From the NCBI GenBank assembly GCA_050693035.1, contig JBOGWB010000074.1, positions 1 to 40,830 of the forward strand: DNA of 40,830 bases. The letters are read 5' to 3'. The notes under the pieces were generated by a model that worked only from the letters and a program-made list of their open reading frames with translations, was not told the DNA's origin and did no database searches. Position numbers and translations under genes: made by a program. This DNA comes from DASYVD01 sp050693035. GTDB lineage: Bacteria; Actinomycetota; UBA4738; CALAEC01. Below are positions 30,695 to 37,531 of the stretch, one piece after another. Every line of letters begins with the position of its first letter. Position 1 is the first letter of the stretch.

Positions 30695-31940
30695 GCGCGG
30701 GAACGAGCTCCCCGTAAACCGAATGCACCAGGTCGGCGGTGCGCTCCCAGGAGAACCGCGATGCGTGCCTGCGAGCCGCTCCCGAGAGCCGGGCCCGCAG
30801 ACCCGGATGCCCGAGCAGCAGGACCAACCGGTCGGCGAACGCCTGGTGGTCGCCGGGCGGGACCAGGAAGCCCGTCTGCCCATCCGCCACCACGTACGGC
30901 AGCCCACCCACCGCCGAGGCCACGACGGGTACGCCGCAGGACTGGGCCTCCAGGGCCACCAGGCCGAAGGACTCCGATCGGGACGGCATCACCACCACAT
31001 CGGCGGCCGCGTAGAAGGCCGGCAGCTCCTGGTGCGGAACGGGAGGCACGAAGCGGACCCGTCCCGCCACTCCCACCTCCCGGGCCAGCCGCTCCAGCCG
31101 GGCCATCTCCGCGCCGGGCCTGCCCGGACCGCTGGGCCCGCCCATCAGGACCAGTACGGCCTCGTCGAACAGGTCCGGCCGCCGCCGGGCCGCCTCGGCG
31201 AAAGCTCGGATGGCAACGTCGGGCCCCTTCAGGCGCTGGAGCCGGCCGACGAACAGGATCATCCGCCTCCCATCGAGCCCGAGCCTTCGACGCGCTTCGG
31301 GGCCGGGACCGGGGCGGAATCGCTCCAGGTCCACCCCCGGTGGGACCAGCCGGAGCCGCTCGGGCCCGGCCCCGTACAGGCGCACGAGGTGGGCCGCTTC
31401 CGCCGGGGTCGGGGCCAGGATGAGGTCCGCGTCACGAACCACCGCGTGCTCCCCACCGAGCCGCCGGGGCGGCTCCGGCGCGTCCGCCAGGGCCAGGTTC
31501 TTCACCTTGCCCAGGGTATGGAACGAAGCCACGAGCGGGACATCCCACGCTCTCTTCACCGCCCGGCCGGCCGATCCGGAGAGCCAGTAGTGCGCGTGGA
31601 CCAGATCGTACCGGCCCTCCCCACCCCCCATCACCCCGCCCGTGAACTGGGGGAGGTGCGTGGGCAGATCCTCCTTGGCGACGGGGGCACACGGTCCCGC
31701 CTGGACCTGGATCACCCGGACCAGCGGGCTCATCTCCTCGACCTGCGGCACGCCACGGCCGCTGCACCGGGTGAACACGTCGACGGCTACCCCCCGGTCG
31801 GCCAGCCGCTCGGACAGGGCCCGGACGTAGACGTTCATCCCCCCCGAGTCACCCGTACCGGGCTGGTCGAGAGGCGAGGTGTGAAGACTCAGGACGGCGA
31901 CCCGGGCCCGGGCCGCCTCGATCGCTCGCACTGCCTCCAT
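30663..31940 (-). CDS. mshA: MshA-like D-inositol-3-phosphate glycosyltransferase (GT4)
   Basis: GT-B fold retaining glycosyltransferase of about 425 residues. In the first step of mycothiol synthesis MshA joins UDP-GlcNAc to inositol-3-phosphate. The N-terminus has SLHTSPLDQPGTGDSGGMNV and VYVRALSERLADRGV, DLVHAHYWLSG, ASFHTLGKVKN and PPGVDLERF. The C-terminal domain has ILFVGRLQRLKGPDVAI, VVMPSRSESFGLVALEAQSC and GVPVVASAVGGLPYVV, with the EX7E pair typical of GT4. The closest family I know is MshA; sucrose-phosphate-synthase-like GT4 enzymes are the alternative. The ATG at 31940 is used, with a GTG at 31952 and a TTG at 31982 possible. Confidence 0.85.
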   Translation of the reverse strand: MEAVRAIEAARARVAVLSLHTSPLDQPGTGDSGGMNVYVRALSERLADRGVAVDVFTRCSGRGVPQVEEMSPLVRVIQVQAGPCAPVAKEDLPTHLPQFTGGVMGGGEGRYDLVHAHYWLSGSAGRAVKRAWDVPLVASFHTLGKVKNLALADAPEPPRRLGGEHAVVRDADLILAPTPAEAAHLVRLYGAGPERLRLVPPGVDLERFRPGPGPEARRRLGLDGRRMILFVGRLQRLKGPDVAIRAFAEAARRRPDLFDEAVLVLMGGPSGPGRPGAEMARLERLAREVGVAGRVRFVPPVPHQELPAFYAAADVVVMPSRSESFGLVALEAQSCGVPVVASAVGGLPYVVADGQTGFLVPPGDHQAFADRLVLLLGHPGLRARLSGAARRHASRFSWERTADLVHSVYGELVPALAGPGALAGA

Positions 31941-31984
31941 GTTATGGGACACCTTCGATTCCAACCACGGCGCCTCTTGCAACG

Positions 31985-32015
31985 AAAAACCCGCCCCCCG
32001 AGGGAGGGCGGGTTT
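31985..32015 (-). terminator. Rho-independent terminator after the HBHA-like gene
   Basis: A perfect 10-bp inverted repeat AAACCCGCCC / GGGCGGGTTT (31987-31996 with 32006-32015) with a 9-base loop. On the minus strand it runs into TTTTT (31985-31989), 18 bases after the stop codon of the gene at 32033. It cleanly separates that operon from mshA. Confidence 0.85.
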
Positions 32016-32032
32016 CCGGGTTCGATCGACGC

Positions 32033-32380
32033 CTAGCCGACCTTCTTGGCAGCGGTCTTCGCCGCCTCGGCCTGGGCGCCCACCGCCTTGCGGATGCTGG
32101 TCGTGGCGGCCTTGACCTGGCTACGGGCTTGCTTGGTCTGATCCGCGGCACGCTTGGCCGGGGCCGACTTCGTCATCTGCGTGGCCAGGCGCTCGCCGCG
32201 CTTCGCCCACGAGGTGTATCGCTTGGTGACCCACCTGCGGGACGTGTTCGCGGTGTTCGAGAGCCGGTCGCGCACCTCCTCCGGCTTGACCTTGCGGGCC
32301 TTGGTGACCATGGTCTTGCCGGTCTCGATGGCGGCCTCTCCCGCACCGATCAGCACGTAGAACGGCCTAGTGAGGTTCAT
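32033..32380 (-). CDS. HBHA-like alanine/lysine-rich helical protein
   Basis: A protein of 115 residues. The N-terminus MNLTRPFYVLIGAGEAAIET is followed by a charged helical section (TMVTKARKVKPEEVRDRLSN) and a C-terminal half full of Lys, Ala and Gln, ending AAKTAAKKVG. This resembles, in order and composition, the mycobacterial heparin-binding haemagglutinin HbhA (Rv0475), although it is shorter. Like hbhA it directly follows an XRE-type regulator gene, here with an ATGA overlap. It may bind nucleic acid, membranes or storage granules through its basic tail (phasin-like proteins look similar). A strong terminator follows. Confidence 0.7.
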   Translation of the reverse strand: MNLTRPFYVLIGAGEAAIETGKTMVTKARKVKPEEVRDRLSNTANTSRRWVTKRYTSWAKRGERLATQMTKSAPAKRAADQTKQARSQVKAATTSIRKAVGAQAEAAKTAAKKVG

Positions 32381-32865
32381 CGTGTCACCTCCTCTCGAGA
32401 AGAAGCGGACGGGAGGACCGATCGGGAGTCGGGGGAGGGCGATGCCCCTTCCCGGTGCCGGGCCTTCGAGGTCTTGGCCTTGGTCGTGCTCCGGCGCCCG
32501 GGCCCCTTCCGGGACGCCCGGCGCCGCTCGGTCTCCTCCCGAAACGTCGAGTACACCTGGACCAAGACCTGCTTCTGTCGCTCCGTGATGGCGCCATCCG
32601 CCAGGATGGCCGACGCCACGTCCGCGCCGGGCGCCTCCTGCTTGCGGTCGTCGAGGATCCCAGCCTGCACGTACAGGGTCTCGGCGGAGATCCGGAGAGC
32701 CTTGGCGATGCCCTGGAGGATGTCCGCGCTCGGACGGCGCAGCCCGCGCTCGATCTGCGAGAGATACGGGTTCGACACGCCGGCCAGCTTCGCCATCTTC
32801 CTCAGCGAGAGCTGGGCGCCGCGCCGCTGCTCTCGGATGAACTTCCCCAGGTCCTGGACCTTCAT
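32377..32865 (-). CDS. XRE-family helix-turn-helix regulator (Rv0474-like)
   Basis: About 162 residues. The N-terminal HTH domain reads MKVQDLGKFIREQRRGAQLS then LRKMAKLAGVSNPYLSQIER, GLRRPSADILQGIAKALRIS and AETLYVQAGIL. A linker with AILADGAITERQKQVLVQVY follows, and the tail is Lys/Arg-rich. The same order is found in Rv0474 and its relatives, which are encoded next to hbhA. The ATG at 32865 has GGAAAGGGA in front. Two direct repeats containing the palindrome GCTTGCAAGC lie over its promoter at 32922-32962, so it probably controls its own operon. The tail is longer and more basic than I expect for the family. Confidence 0.88.
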   Translation of the reverse strand: MKVQDLGKFIREQRRGAQLSLRKMAKLAGVSNPYLSQIERGLRRPSADILQGIAKALRISAETLYVQAGILDDRKQEAPGADVASAILADGAITERQKQVLVQVYSTFREETERRRASRKGPGRRSTTKAKTSKARHREGASPSPDSRSVLPSASSREEVTR

Positions 32866-32908
32866 CGATTCCCTTTCCGAGCTCTGGCAGATGCTTCGAC
32901 CGATCCAT

Positions 32909-32937
32909 ACCCTAGCACATCTGTATAACAGTTGCAA
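32909..32937 (-). promoter_or_regulatory. Promoter of the XRE/HBHA-like operon
   Basis: On the minus strand TTGCAA (32932-32937), 17 bases, TAGGGT (32909-32914); initiation near 32902, leaving a leader of about 37 bases. The -35 element lies inside the nearer of two operator-like repeats. Confidence 0.55.
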
Positions 32938-32962
32938 GCACTTTGCATAACGCTTGCAAGCA
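32922..32962. repeat. Tandem 19-bp repeats, likely operator of the XRE regulator
   Basis: TGTATAACAGTTGCAAGCA (32922-32940) and TGCATAACGCTTGCAAGCA (32944-32962) match at 16 of 19 positions and are spaced 22 bases apart, about two helical turns. The second contains the perfect palindrome GCTTGCAAGC. They stand out as AT-rich in a GC-rich context and overlap the predicted -35 box. Confidence 0.65.
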
Positions 32963-32975
32963 GGTCACCGGAGGT

Positions 32976-33968
32976 CTACGTGAGGCGTTCCAGGTCGAAA
33001 TCGGCGACCAGCTCCCCCACCTCCCGCCCCCCGCCCTTGACCACCGGCCGGGAATGGCCGCCGAGAGCCTCCTGGTGCGACGGACCGATCAGCCCCATGA
33101 CCCGGAGAGCTCGGACCACCGCCGGGCCGGCGGCACGGTAGCCGCCGTCCGCGATCTTGACCGCTATGGCCACGCCCTCCTCCAGGAGGACCGCGCACTG
33201 GAGGGCCTCGGCTCCGCCCTTGGCCACCATGCGGGGGACCGTCCGCATGAGCGCGGTGTCCAACCCCCGGGTCCCGGAGACCATCACTGGCTCCGCCAGA
33301 AGCGCCCGCGTCGCCCGCCGGGCGGGAGCTTCGAACGGCCCCAAGTCCTCCGGGGTCGACAGGCGCGCGAACATCGTCGCCAGAGCGGCCAGCGGGAAGG
33401 CGTGGACCGGGACCCCGCAGCCATCCACTCCCACGGCCGCCGGCTCCATCCCCGCCGCCCTCGACAGCACCTCGAGCGCGGCCCGCTGAACCGTGTGCCC
33501 CTCCTCGGGATAGGTTCCCGTGTCCAGATCGGCTCGCACCGACGCCAGGAGCATCCCGGCGTGCTTCCCCGAGCAGTTGTGGTACTCGGGGCGACGCTCC
33601 GTGACGGCCAGGGCGGCGTCGGGGTCGAGGGGAAGGCCCGGGGGACACAGAAGGGCTTCCGGACCGAGGCCGGCCCGCGCCAGGAGAGCCCCGACCGCGT
33701 CGAGGTGTTCAGGCTCCCCATGGTGGGAGCCGCACATCACCGCCACCTCTCGGTCGGAGAGCTCCTCGCCGGCGTTCTCGCCCATCAGGGAGAGGGAGGC
33801 CGCGGCCTGGAAGGGCTTGCTTGCCGACCGGGCGAAGGCCACCCCGGCGGGGTCCCCGGCGGCCGCGATCAGGCGGCCCCGCGCGTCGACCACAGCCACC
33901 GAACCGAGGTGGACGGCTTCCTCCACCCCGGAGCGCATCACCCTGACGAGGGGTACCGGCCCCGACAC
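32976..33968 (-). CDS. Asparaginase (Rhizobium etli-type / AnsA-II-like)
   Basis: About 330 residues of the asparaginase family unrelated to E. coli AnsA/AnsB and typified by the R. etli enzyme. Seen are HLGSVAVVDARGRLIAAAGD, the Ser-x-x-Lys motif in FARSASKPFQAAASLSLMG, VMCGSHHGEPEHLDAVGALL, YHNCSGKHAGMLL with the metal-site Cys, VGVDGCGVPVHAFPL and the C-terminal VAIAVKIADGGYRAAGPAVV. It hydrolyses asparagine to aspartate. The start is taken at the GTG 33968 (VSGPVPLVRVMRSGVEEAVH), since the longer frame enters the region before the HD-GYP stop without family similarity. It lies 53 bases after the HD-GYP gene. Confidence 0.9.
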   Translation of the reverse strand: MSGPVPLVRVMRSGVEEAVHLGSVAVVDARGRLIAAAGDPAGVAFARSASKPFQAAASLSLMGENAGEELSDREVAVMCGSHHGEPEHLDAVGALLARAGLGPEALLCPPGLPLDPDAALAVTERRPEYHNCSGKHAGMLLASVRADLDTGTYPEEGHTVQRAALEVLSRAAGMEPAAVGVDGCGVPVHAFPLAALATMFARLSTPEDLGPFEAPARRATRALLAEPVMVSGTRGLDTALMRTVPRMVAKGGAEALQCAVLLEEGVAIAVKIADGGYRAAGPAVVRALRVMGLIGPSHQEALGGHSRPVVKGGGREVGELVADFDLERLT

Positions 33969-34021
33969 GGCTCGTAGCCTATCCGTCGAACGGGAAGGGC
34001 CGAGACGGGCGAGAACGCAGC

Positions 34022-34750
34022 TCAGTAAGCGGTCGCCGCGGCCGGGCTTCGGGTGGCTCCCTCCACGAACAGGAGGAACGCCTCCACCACGTCTGGGTCG
34101 AAGTGGTGCCCGGAACACCGGACGATCTCCTCGAGCGCGGCGGCCGACGACATCGAAGGTCGGTACGGCCGGTCGGTCGTCATGGCGTCGAATGCATCGA
34201 CGATGGAGAAGATCCGCGCGGCGAGCGGGATATCGGTGCCCTTCAGCCCGCGCGGATAACCCGATCCGTCGAACTTCTCATGGTGGTGGGCGATGACGTC
34301 GACCGCCTCGCCGATGAACCGCATCGGGGCCACGATCTGGGTCCCGATCACCGGATGGGTCTGCATCACCGACCACTCCGCGGAGCTCAGCGGCCCGGGC
34401 TTGTTGAGGATCCGCTCCGAGATCCCGATCTTCCCGATGTCGTGCAGGAGGAATCCGTAGCCGATCTGGGGGCGGCGGGCCAGCTCCGGAGCGATCATCC
34501 AGGCCAGCGCCATGCCGTAGGTGTGGGCTCGGTCCAGGTGGGTCCGGGTACCCACGTCCTTGGCCTCGACCAGGAAGGCGAGGGTCTTCATCGTGTCGAG
34601 GTAGGTGTCGTTGAGCTCCTGGACCGCTTGCTCGAGCTCCAGGGTGCGCTGGCGTTCACGCCGATAGATCTCCTTGATCTCCTCGGCGAAGATCACCAGC
34701 TGGCGACGAGCCGCATCGAGCTCGTCGTCGGCCCGTGTGTCGTCGCTCAC
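34022..34750 (-). CDS. HD-GYP domain protein, putative c-di-GMP phosphodiesterase
   Basis: A protein of 242 residues. A coiled-coil N-terminus (FAEEIKEIYRRERQRTLELE) leads into the HD-GYP domain. Metal-binding histidines and aspartates are seen in GTRTHLDRAHTYGMAL, GYGFLLHDIGKIGISERILN, MQTHPVIGTQIV and AHHHEKFDGSGYPRGLKGTD, the last containing GYP. ARIFSIVDAFDAMTTDRPYR completes the domain. The full catalytic set appears present, so it should degrade c-di-GMP. The GTG overlaps the stop of the receiver-domain gene upstream in a GTGA junction. The two together equal an RpfG-type receiver-HD-GYP regulator split in two. Confidence 0.93.
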   Translation of the reverse strand: MSDDTRADDELDAARRQLVIFAEEIKEIYRRERQRTLELEQAVQELNDTYLDTMKTLAFLVEAKDVGTRTHLDRAHTYGMALAWMIAPELARRPQIGYGFLLHDIGKIGISERILNKPGPLSSAEWSVMQTHPVIGTQIVAPMRFIGEAVDVIAHHHEKFDGSGYPRGLKGTDIPLAARIFSIVDAFDAMTTDRPYRPSMSSAAALEEIVRCSGHHFDPDVVEAFLLFVEGATRSPAAATAY

Positions 34751-35130
34751 ACGCCGTCCCCGCCCACATGGACACCCACCATCTCCAGCACCTCGAGCGG
34801 TGAGAACGGCTTCCTGAGATAGGCGTCCGCGCCGGCTTCGAGCCCCAGGCGCTCGTCCTCGGGGCGATCGCGGGCGGTGAGCATGACCACTCGAGGTGGG
34901 TGGGGACTCGACTTGAGCTGACGGCACACCTCGATGCCGTCCATACCGGGCATGGTCACGTCCAGGATGACCACGTCTGGTCGTACGGCCGCCGACATGA
35001 CCAGAGCCGACTCGCCATCGGGCGCATCAACGACCTGGCAACCCTCGAACCCCAACATGACCCGAAGAACGTCTCGGATCGTTCGGTCATCGTCCACTAC
35101 CAGAACTTTGAACGAGGTCATGGTTGCCAT
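34747..35130 (-). CDS. Single-domain response regulator coupled to HD-GYP gene
   Basis: A receiver domain of about 127 residues: the acidic pair in FKVLVVDDDRTIRDVLRVML, the phospho-acceptor Asp in DVVILDVTMPGMDGIEVCRQ, Thr in VVMLTARDRPEDE and Lys in AYLRKPFSPLEVLEMVG. The start is taken at ATG 35130; a second ATG at 35121 is equally possible and neither has a strong ribosome-binding site. It is translationally coupled to the HD-GYP gene and probably governs its activity when phosphorylated. No kinase gene is nearby. Confidence 0.9.
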   Translation of the reverse strand: MATMTSFKVLVVDDDRTIRDVLRVMLGFEGCQVVDAPDGESALVMSAAVRPDVVILDVTMPGMDGIEVCRQLKSSPHPPRVVMLTARDRPEDERLGLEAGADAYLRKPFSPLEVLEMVGVHVGGDGV

Positions 35131-35268
35131 TTCGTCACGCAAACTGTCACACTCGCCGGCCGGTCGGTCTAGAGCCCGCTGGCACCATCCCGTCACTCCC
35201 ACCCTCGCCCCACGTGGTGGGCCGGGCGCGGGAGGGTCGGCCGCGGCCGCCGGTCCCCCGTCCGGGCC

Positions 35269-35811
35269 TCAACCGAACCGCCCACTCAGGCGCTCTCGAT
35301 ACCGGCGTACCAGCTCCGCCTGGAGGGAGTCGTGAACGGCGATGACGCTGCCACGAAGGTCGGACAGGTTACGTTCTTCCTCGTCCAGCCGGCTGATGGC
35401 TTCCTCCAGCTCTTCGTCGGACAGCTCCGGCAGGTTCGAGAGACGGGAGTCGGACACCAGGCGCTCCACCCTGCGCCGAGCCAGGGTGATCTCCTCGTCG
35501 GGGATCGCGACCACCATGGCCTCGCCTCTCGACGGCCCCACGGGCGCGTCGGCAAGGATGGCCGCGATGTCGGCGAGGAGGGATCCCTCATCGTCCCCTC
35601 CCCTCCGCCGACGATCGAGCTCGGCCTGGAGGATGTCCCGGCGTCCCTGGATCAGACGACGGAGGTAGGAGAGATACTCGCGCTCGGCCCTGCTGAGGTC
35701 GCGACGGCGGCGAAGCTCCTCGAGGTCGATGTCCTGGAGCCCGGCGGCGAACTCCGCAGCCAGAACCTGGTCGATGCGCCGCTTCCCGCCGATCATCGGG
35801 GCGTCGGTCAC
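35269..35811 (-). CDS. RsiG-like coiled-coil protein, candidate c-di-GMP-binding anti-sigma factor
   Basis: An all-helical, highly charged protein of 180 residues without a membrane segment. Two regions resemble the c-di-GMP-binding motif of RsiG, E(X)3S(X)2R(X)3Q(X)3D. The first is EYLSYLRRLIQGRRD (E45, S48, R51, Q55, D59; the Glu is one residue closer than the consensus) followed by ILQAELDRRR. The second is ERNLSDLRGSVIAVHD (E146, S150, R153, Ile157 in place of Gln, D161) followed by SLQAELVRRY. RsiG of Streptomyces binds sigma-WhiG when loaded with c-di-GMP. The HD-GYP gene downstream on the same strand supports the link. No sigma factor of the WhiG type is in the window. A GTG start is used. 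Confidence 0.68.
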   Translation of the reverse strand: MTDAPMIGGKRRIDQVLAAEFAAGLQDIDLEELRRRRDLSRAEREYLSYLRRLIQGRRDILQAELDRRRRGGDDEGSLLADIAAILADAPVGPSRGEAMVVAIPDEEITLARRRVERLVSDSRLSNLPELSDEELEEAISRLDEEERNLSDLRGSVIAVHDSLQAELVRRYRERLSGRFG

Positions 35812-35857
35812 GAGAAGGATTATCGCCCGGACGGGGCGGCGAACCCAGTAACCGGGC

Positions 35858-36892
35858 TCAGCAGACCGCCCGAAGATAGGGGTAGGGGTTCACGGCCCCG
35901 CCCCCGCCGGGGTGGTACTCGAAGTGAAGGTGGGGGGTACCCGTGGCGTTTCCCGTGTCGCCGACGTATCCGATGAGGCTGCCCGCCGAAGCGTGGCCGC
36001 CCGACGGCACGCCCCCGTAGCCCTGGAGGTGGGCGTAGAAGGTGGTGTCCCCGCCGTCCCCGTAGACGTACGCCTGGATGCCTCCGAGGTCGCTCGAACT
36101 GTGGGCCACCGACCCGCTCTGGGCGGCGTACACGGGCGTCCCGTAGGGAGCCATCATGTCCGTACCCTGGTGGGTCCGGCCGCCCGACCGCGGCGCTCCC
36201 CAGCTGTCACCGAAGGAGGAACCCGGCACGGGACAGGCCTGCAGCGCCTGGCCCTGGATGACCCGGGACCCGGTTGCCGCCGCCACCAGCTCGGCGGCCC
36301 GCCGCTCCGCAGACAGCTGGTCGGCAAGCTCCTGCTTCAGGGCCTCGGCCTTCTCCAGCTGGTCGTAGACCACTGCGAGGTGCGACTTGGCTTCCTTCAG
36401 CGTCCGAGCCTGCTGATCGGCCTGGCGGTCGAGGTCGGCCTCCAGACGGCGTAGGATCTCGGAGGTCACGCCGACCCTGGTGACCAGGTCGGCGTCGTCC
36501 TCCGCGAGGCGGTCGAGGAATACCATGCGATCGGAGAACTCGGTGAAGGACTCCGCCGTCAGGAGAAGCTCCAGGCTGCTCATGGGGCCCATCAGATAGG
36601 TCTCCCTGGCCCGCTCCGCGAGGTGACCCTGGAGCCGGTGAAGGCGCCGGCGGGCACCGGTGATCGCTTCCTGGGTGCGGTCGATGTCCTCCTGGGTCTC
36701 GATGTACCGGCCGTAGGCCTCCTCGTACGCCACGGTGGCGATGTTCGCCCGGGCCAGGGTCTGGTCATACCGTCGCTTGGCGGACTCGAGCTTCTCTTCT
36801 GTGGTCTGCGCTCCGACGGGTTGCGTAACTACGGGGATGGCGAGGAGGATCGCGATGCTCATCGCAACACGAACTCGTCCTGTTACCGTCAA
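35858..36892 (-). CDS. Secreted M23-family peptidoglycan endopeptidase with coiled-coil domain
   Basis: An exported protein of about 344 residues. The signal peptide has basic residues GRVRV, the core AMSIAILLAIPVV and a cleavage region QPVGAQ. A long coiled coil follows (KLESAKRRYDQTLARANIAT, ADLDRQADQQARTLKEAKSH and others), as in PcsB/EnvC-type proteins. The C-terminal LytM domain has zinc-site motifs HQGTDMMAPYGTPVYAAQSG and PHLHFEYHPGG, and YAHLQGYGG. It would cleave peptide cross-links in the cell wall. TTG 36892 is chosen because GGGAGGAGG precedes it and it supplies the arginines expected ahead of a signal core; an ATG at 36862 is the alternative. Confidence 0.9.
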   Translation of the reverse strand: MTVTGRVRVAMSIAILLAIPVVTQPVGAQTTEEKLESAKRRYDQTLARANIATVAYEEAYGRYIETQEDIDRTQEAITGARRRLHRLQGHLAERARETYLMGPMSSLELLLTAESFTEFSDRMVFLDRLAEDDADLVTRVGVTSEILRRLEADLDRQADQQARTLKEAKSHLAVVYDQLEKAEALKQELADQLSAERRAAELVAAATGSRVIQGQALQACPVPGSSFGDSWGAPRSGGRTHQGTDMMAPYGTPVYAAQSGSVAHSSSDLGGIQAYVYGDGGDTTFYAHLQGYGGVPSGGHASAGSLIGYVGDTGNATGTPHLHFEYHPGGGGAVNPYPYLRAVC

Positions 36893-36959
36893 CAGCCTCC
36901 TCCCACGGTTTCCGACTGACCACCGGTTCGGACGTCGGCGGCCGGGCAAGTTCGCACGG

Positions 36960-36988
36960 ACCCTACCATCGCTCGCAAGGCCCTTCAA
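36960..36988 (-). promoter_or_regulatory. Promoter of the M23 peptidase gene
   Basis: On the minus strand TTGAAG (36983-36988), 17 bases, TAGGGT (36960-36965), the same -10 form as in the XRE promoter. About 60 bases of leader precede the TTG start. Confidence 0.5.
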
Positions 36989-37071
36989 CGTCCGATCCCG
37001 CCCAAAAACCTCTTGATTCGTATCTTCCTCGCGACCCGTACGAGTGAGACAAGTCTGGCAGGGGCCCGCCC

Positions 37072-37101
37072 CTGACGAGCCGAAGCCCGAACGGGTAACG
37101 T
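37072..37101 (+). promoter_or_regulatory. Candidate leaderless promoter of the cyclic-nucleotide-domain gene
   Basis: CTGACG (37072-37077), an 18-base spacer and TAACGT (37096-37101), with the GTG start only 7 bases further on at 37109 and no Shine-Dalgarno sequence between them. Confidence 0.45.
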
Positions 37102-37108
37102 TCCTGCC

Positions 37109-37531
37109 GTGCAGGCGGGGGACCAGATCGTGGACGTGCTGGCGAGGATGGCGCTCTTCGCCGACCTCTCCCGGCCCCAGCTCGAGGCGGTGGCCCACAC
37201 CTTCGAGGAGGAGTGGCTGCCGGAGGGACAGCGGATCCTCCGCCAGGGGCTCGCGGGGACCGGCTTCTACGTGATCCTCGACGGCGAGGCGGCCGTGGTC
37301 ATCGACGGGGAGGAACGCGCTCGCCTCGGCCGGGGCGAGTTCTTCGGCGAGATCTCGGTGCTCCTCGAGGAGCCGCCCACCGCCGACGTCGTCGCCACGG
37401 GACCGCTTCGATGCCTCCACCTCGCCGGGCCGGAGCTCGAGGAATTCCTCATCTCCCATCCCCACGTCACCTTCCGGATGCTCCAGGTGGAGGCCCGGCG
37501 GCTGCATACGACCCTCGGATGGCGGAGCTAG
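37109..37531 (+). CDS. Cyclic nucleotide-binding-domain protein without DNA-binding domain
   Basis: A single Crp-type beta-barrel domain of 140 residues: FADLSRPQLEAVAHTFEEEW, LPEGQRILRQGLAGTGFYVI, LDGEAAVVIDGEERARLGRG, the phosphate-binding cassette GEFFGEISVLLEEPPTADVV, and a C-terminal helix. In cAMP-binding members the cassette contains an Arg before the Ala (PRxA); here a Pro-Thr stands there, so cyclic nucleotide binding is doubtful. No helix-turn-helix follows. It overlaps the FAD oxidoreductase start by 13 bases and may regulate it directly. A class III cyclase is encoded 1.9 kb downstream. Confidence 0.85.
   Translation: MQAGDQIVDVLARMALFADLSRPQLEAVAHTFEEEWLPEGQRILRQGLAGTGFYVILDGEAAVVIDGEERARLGRGEFFGEISVLLEEPPTADVVATGPLRCLHLAGPELEEFLISHPHVTFRMLQVEARRLHTTLGWRS

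Noticed and set aside
32016..32030. tRNA T-arm-like GGGTTCGATC
   Set aside because: No matching acceptor stem or anticodon arm around it; it lies between a terminator and a stop codon.
29994..32036. 680-codon plus-strand frame across mshA and the structured interval
   Set aside because: Antisense to mshA, of shadow composition, and stem-loops rather than codon bias dominate its middle part.
35190..35262. Hairpin near CCCACGTGGTGGG as a terminator
   Set aside because: Stems can be drawn but there is no T-run on either strand, so intrinsic termination is not supported.
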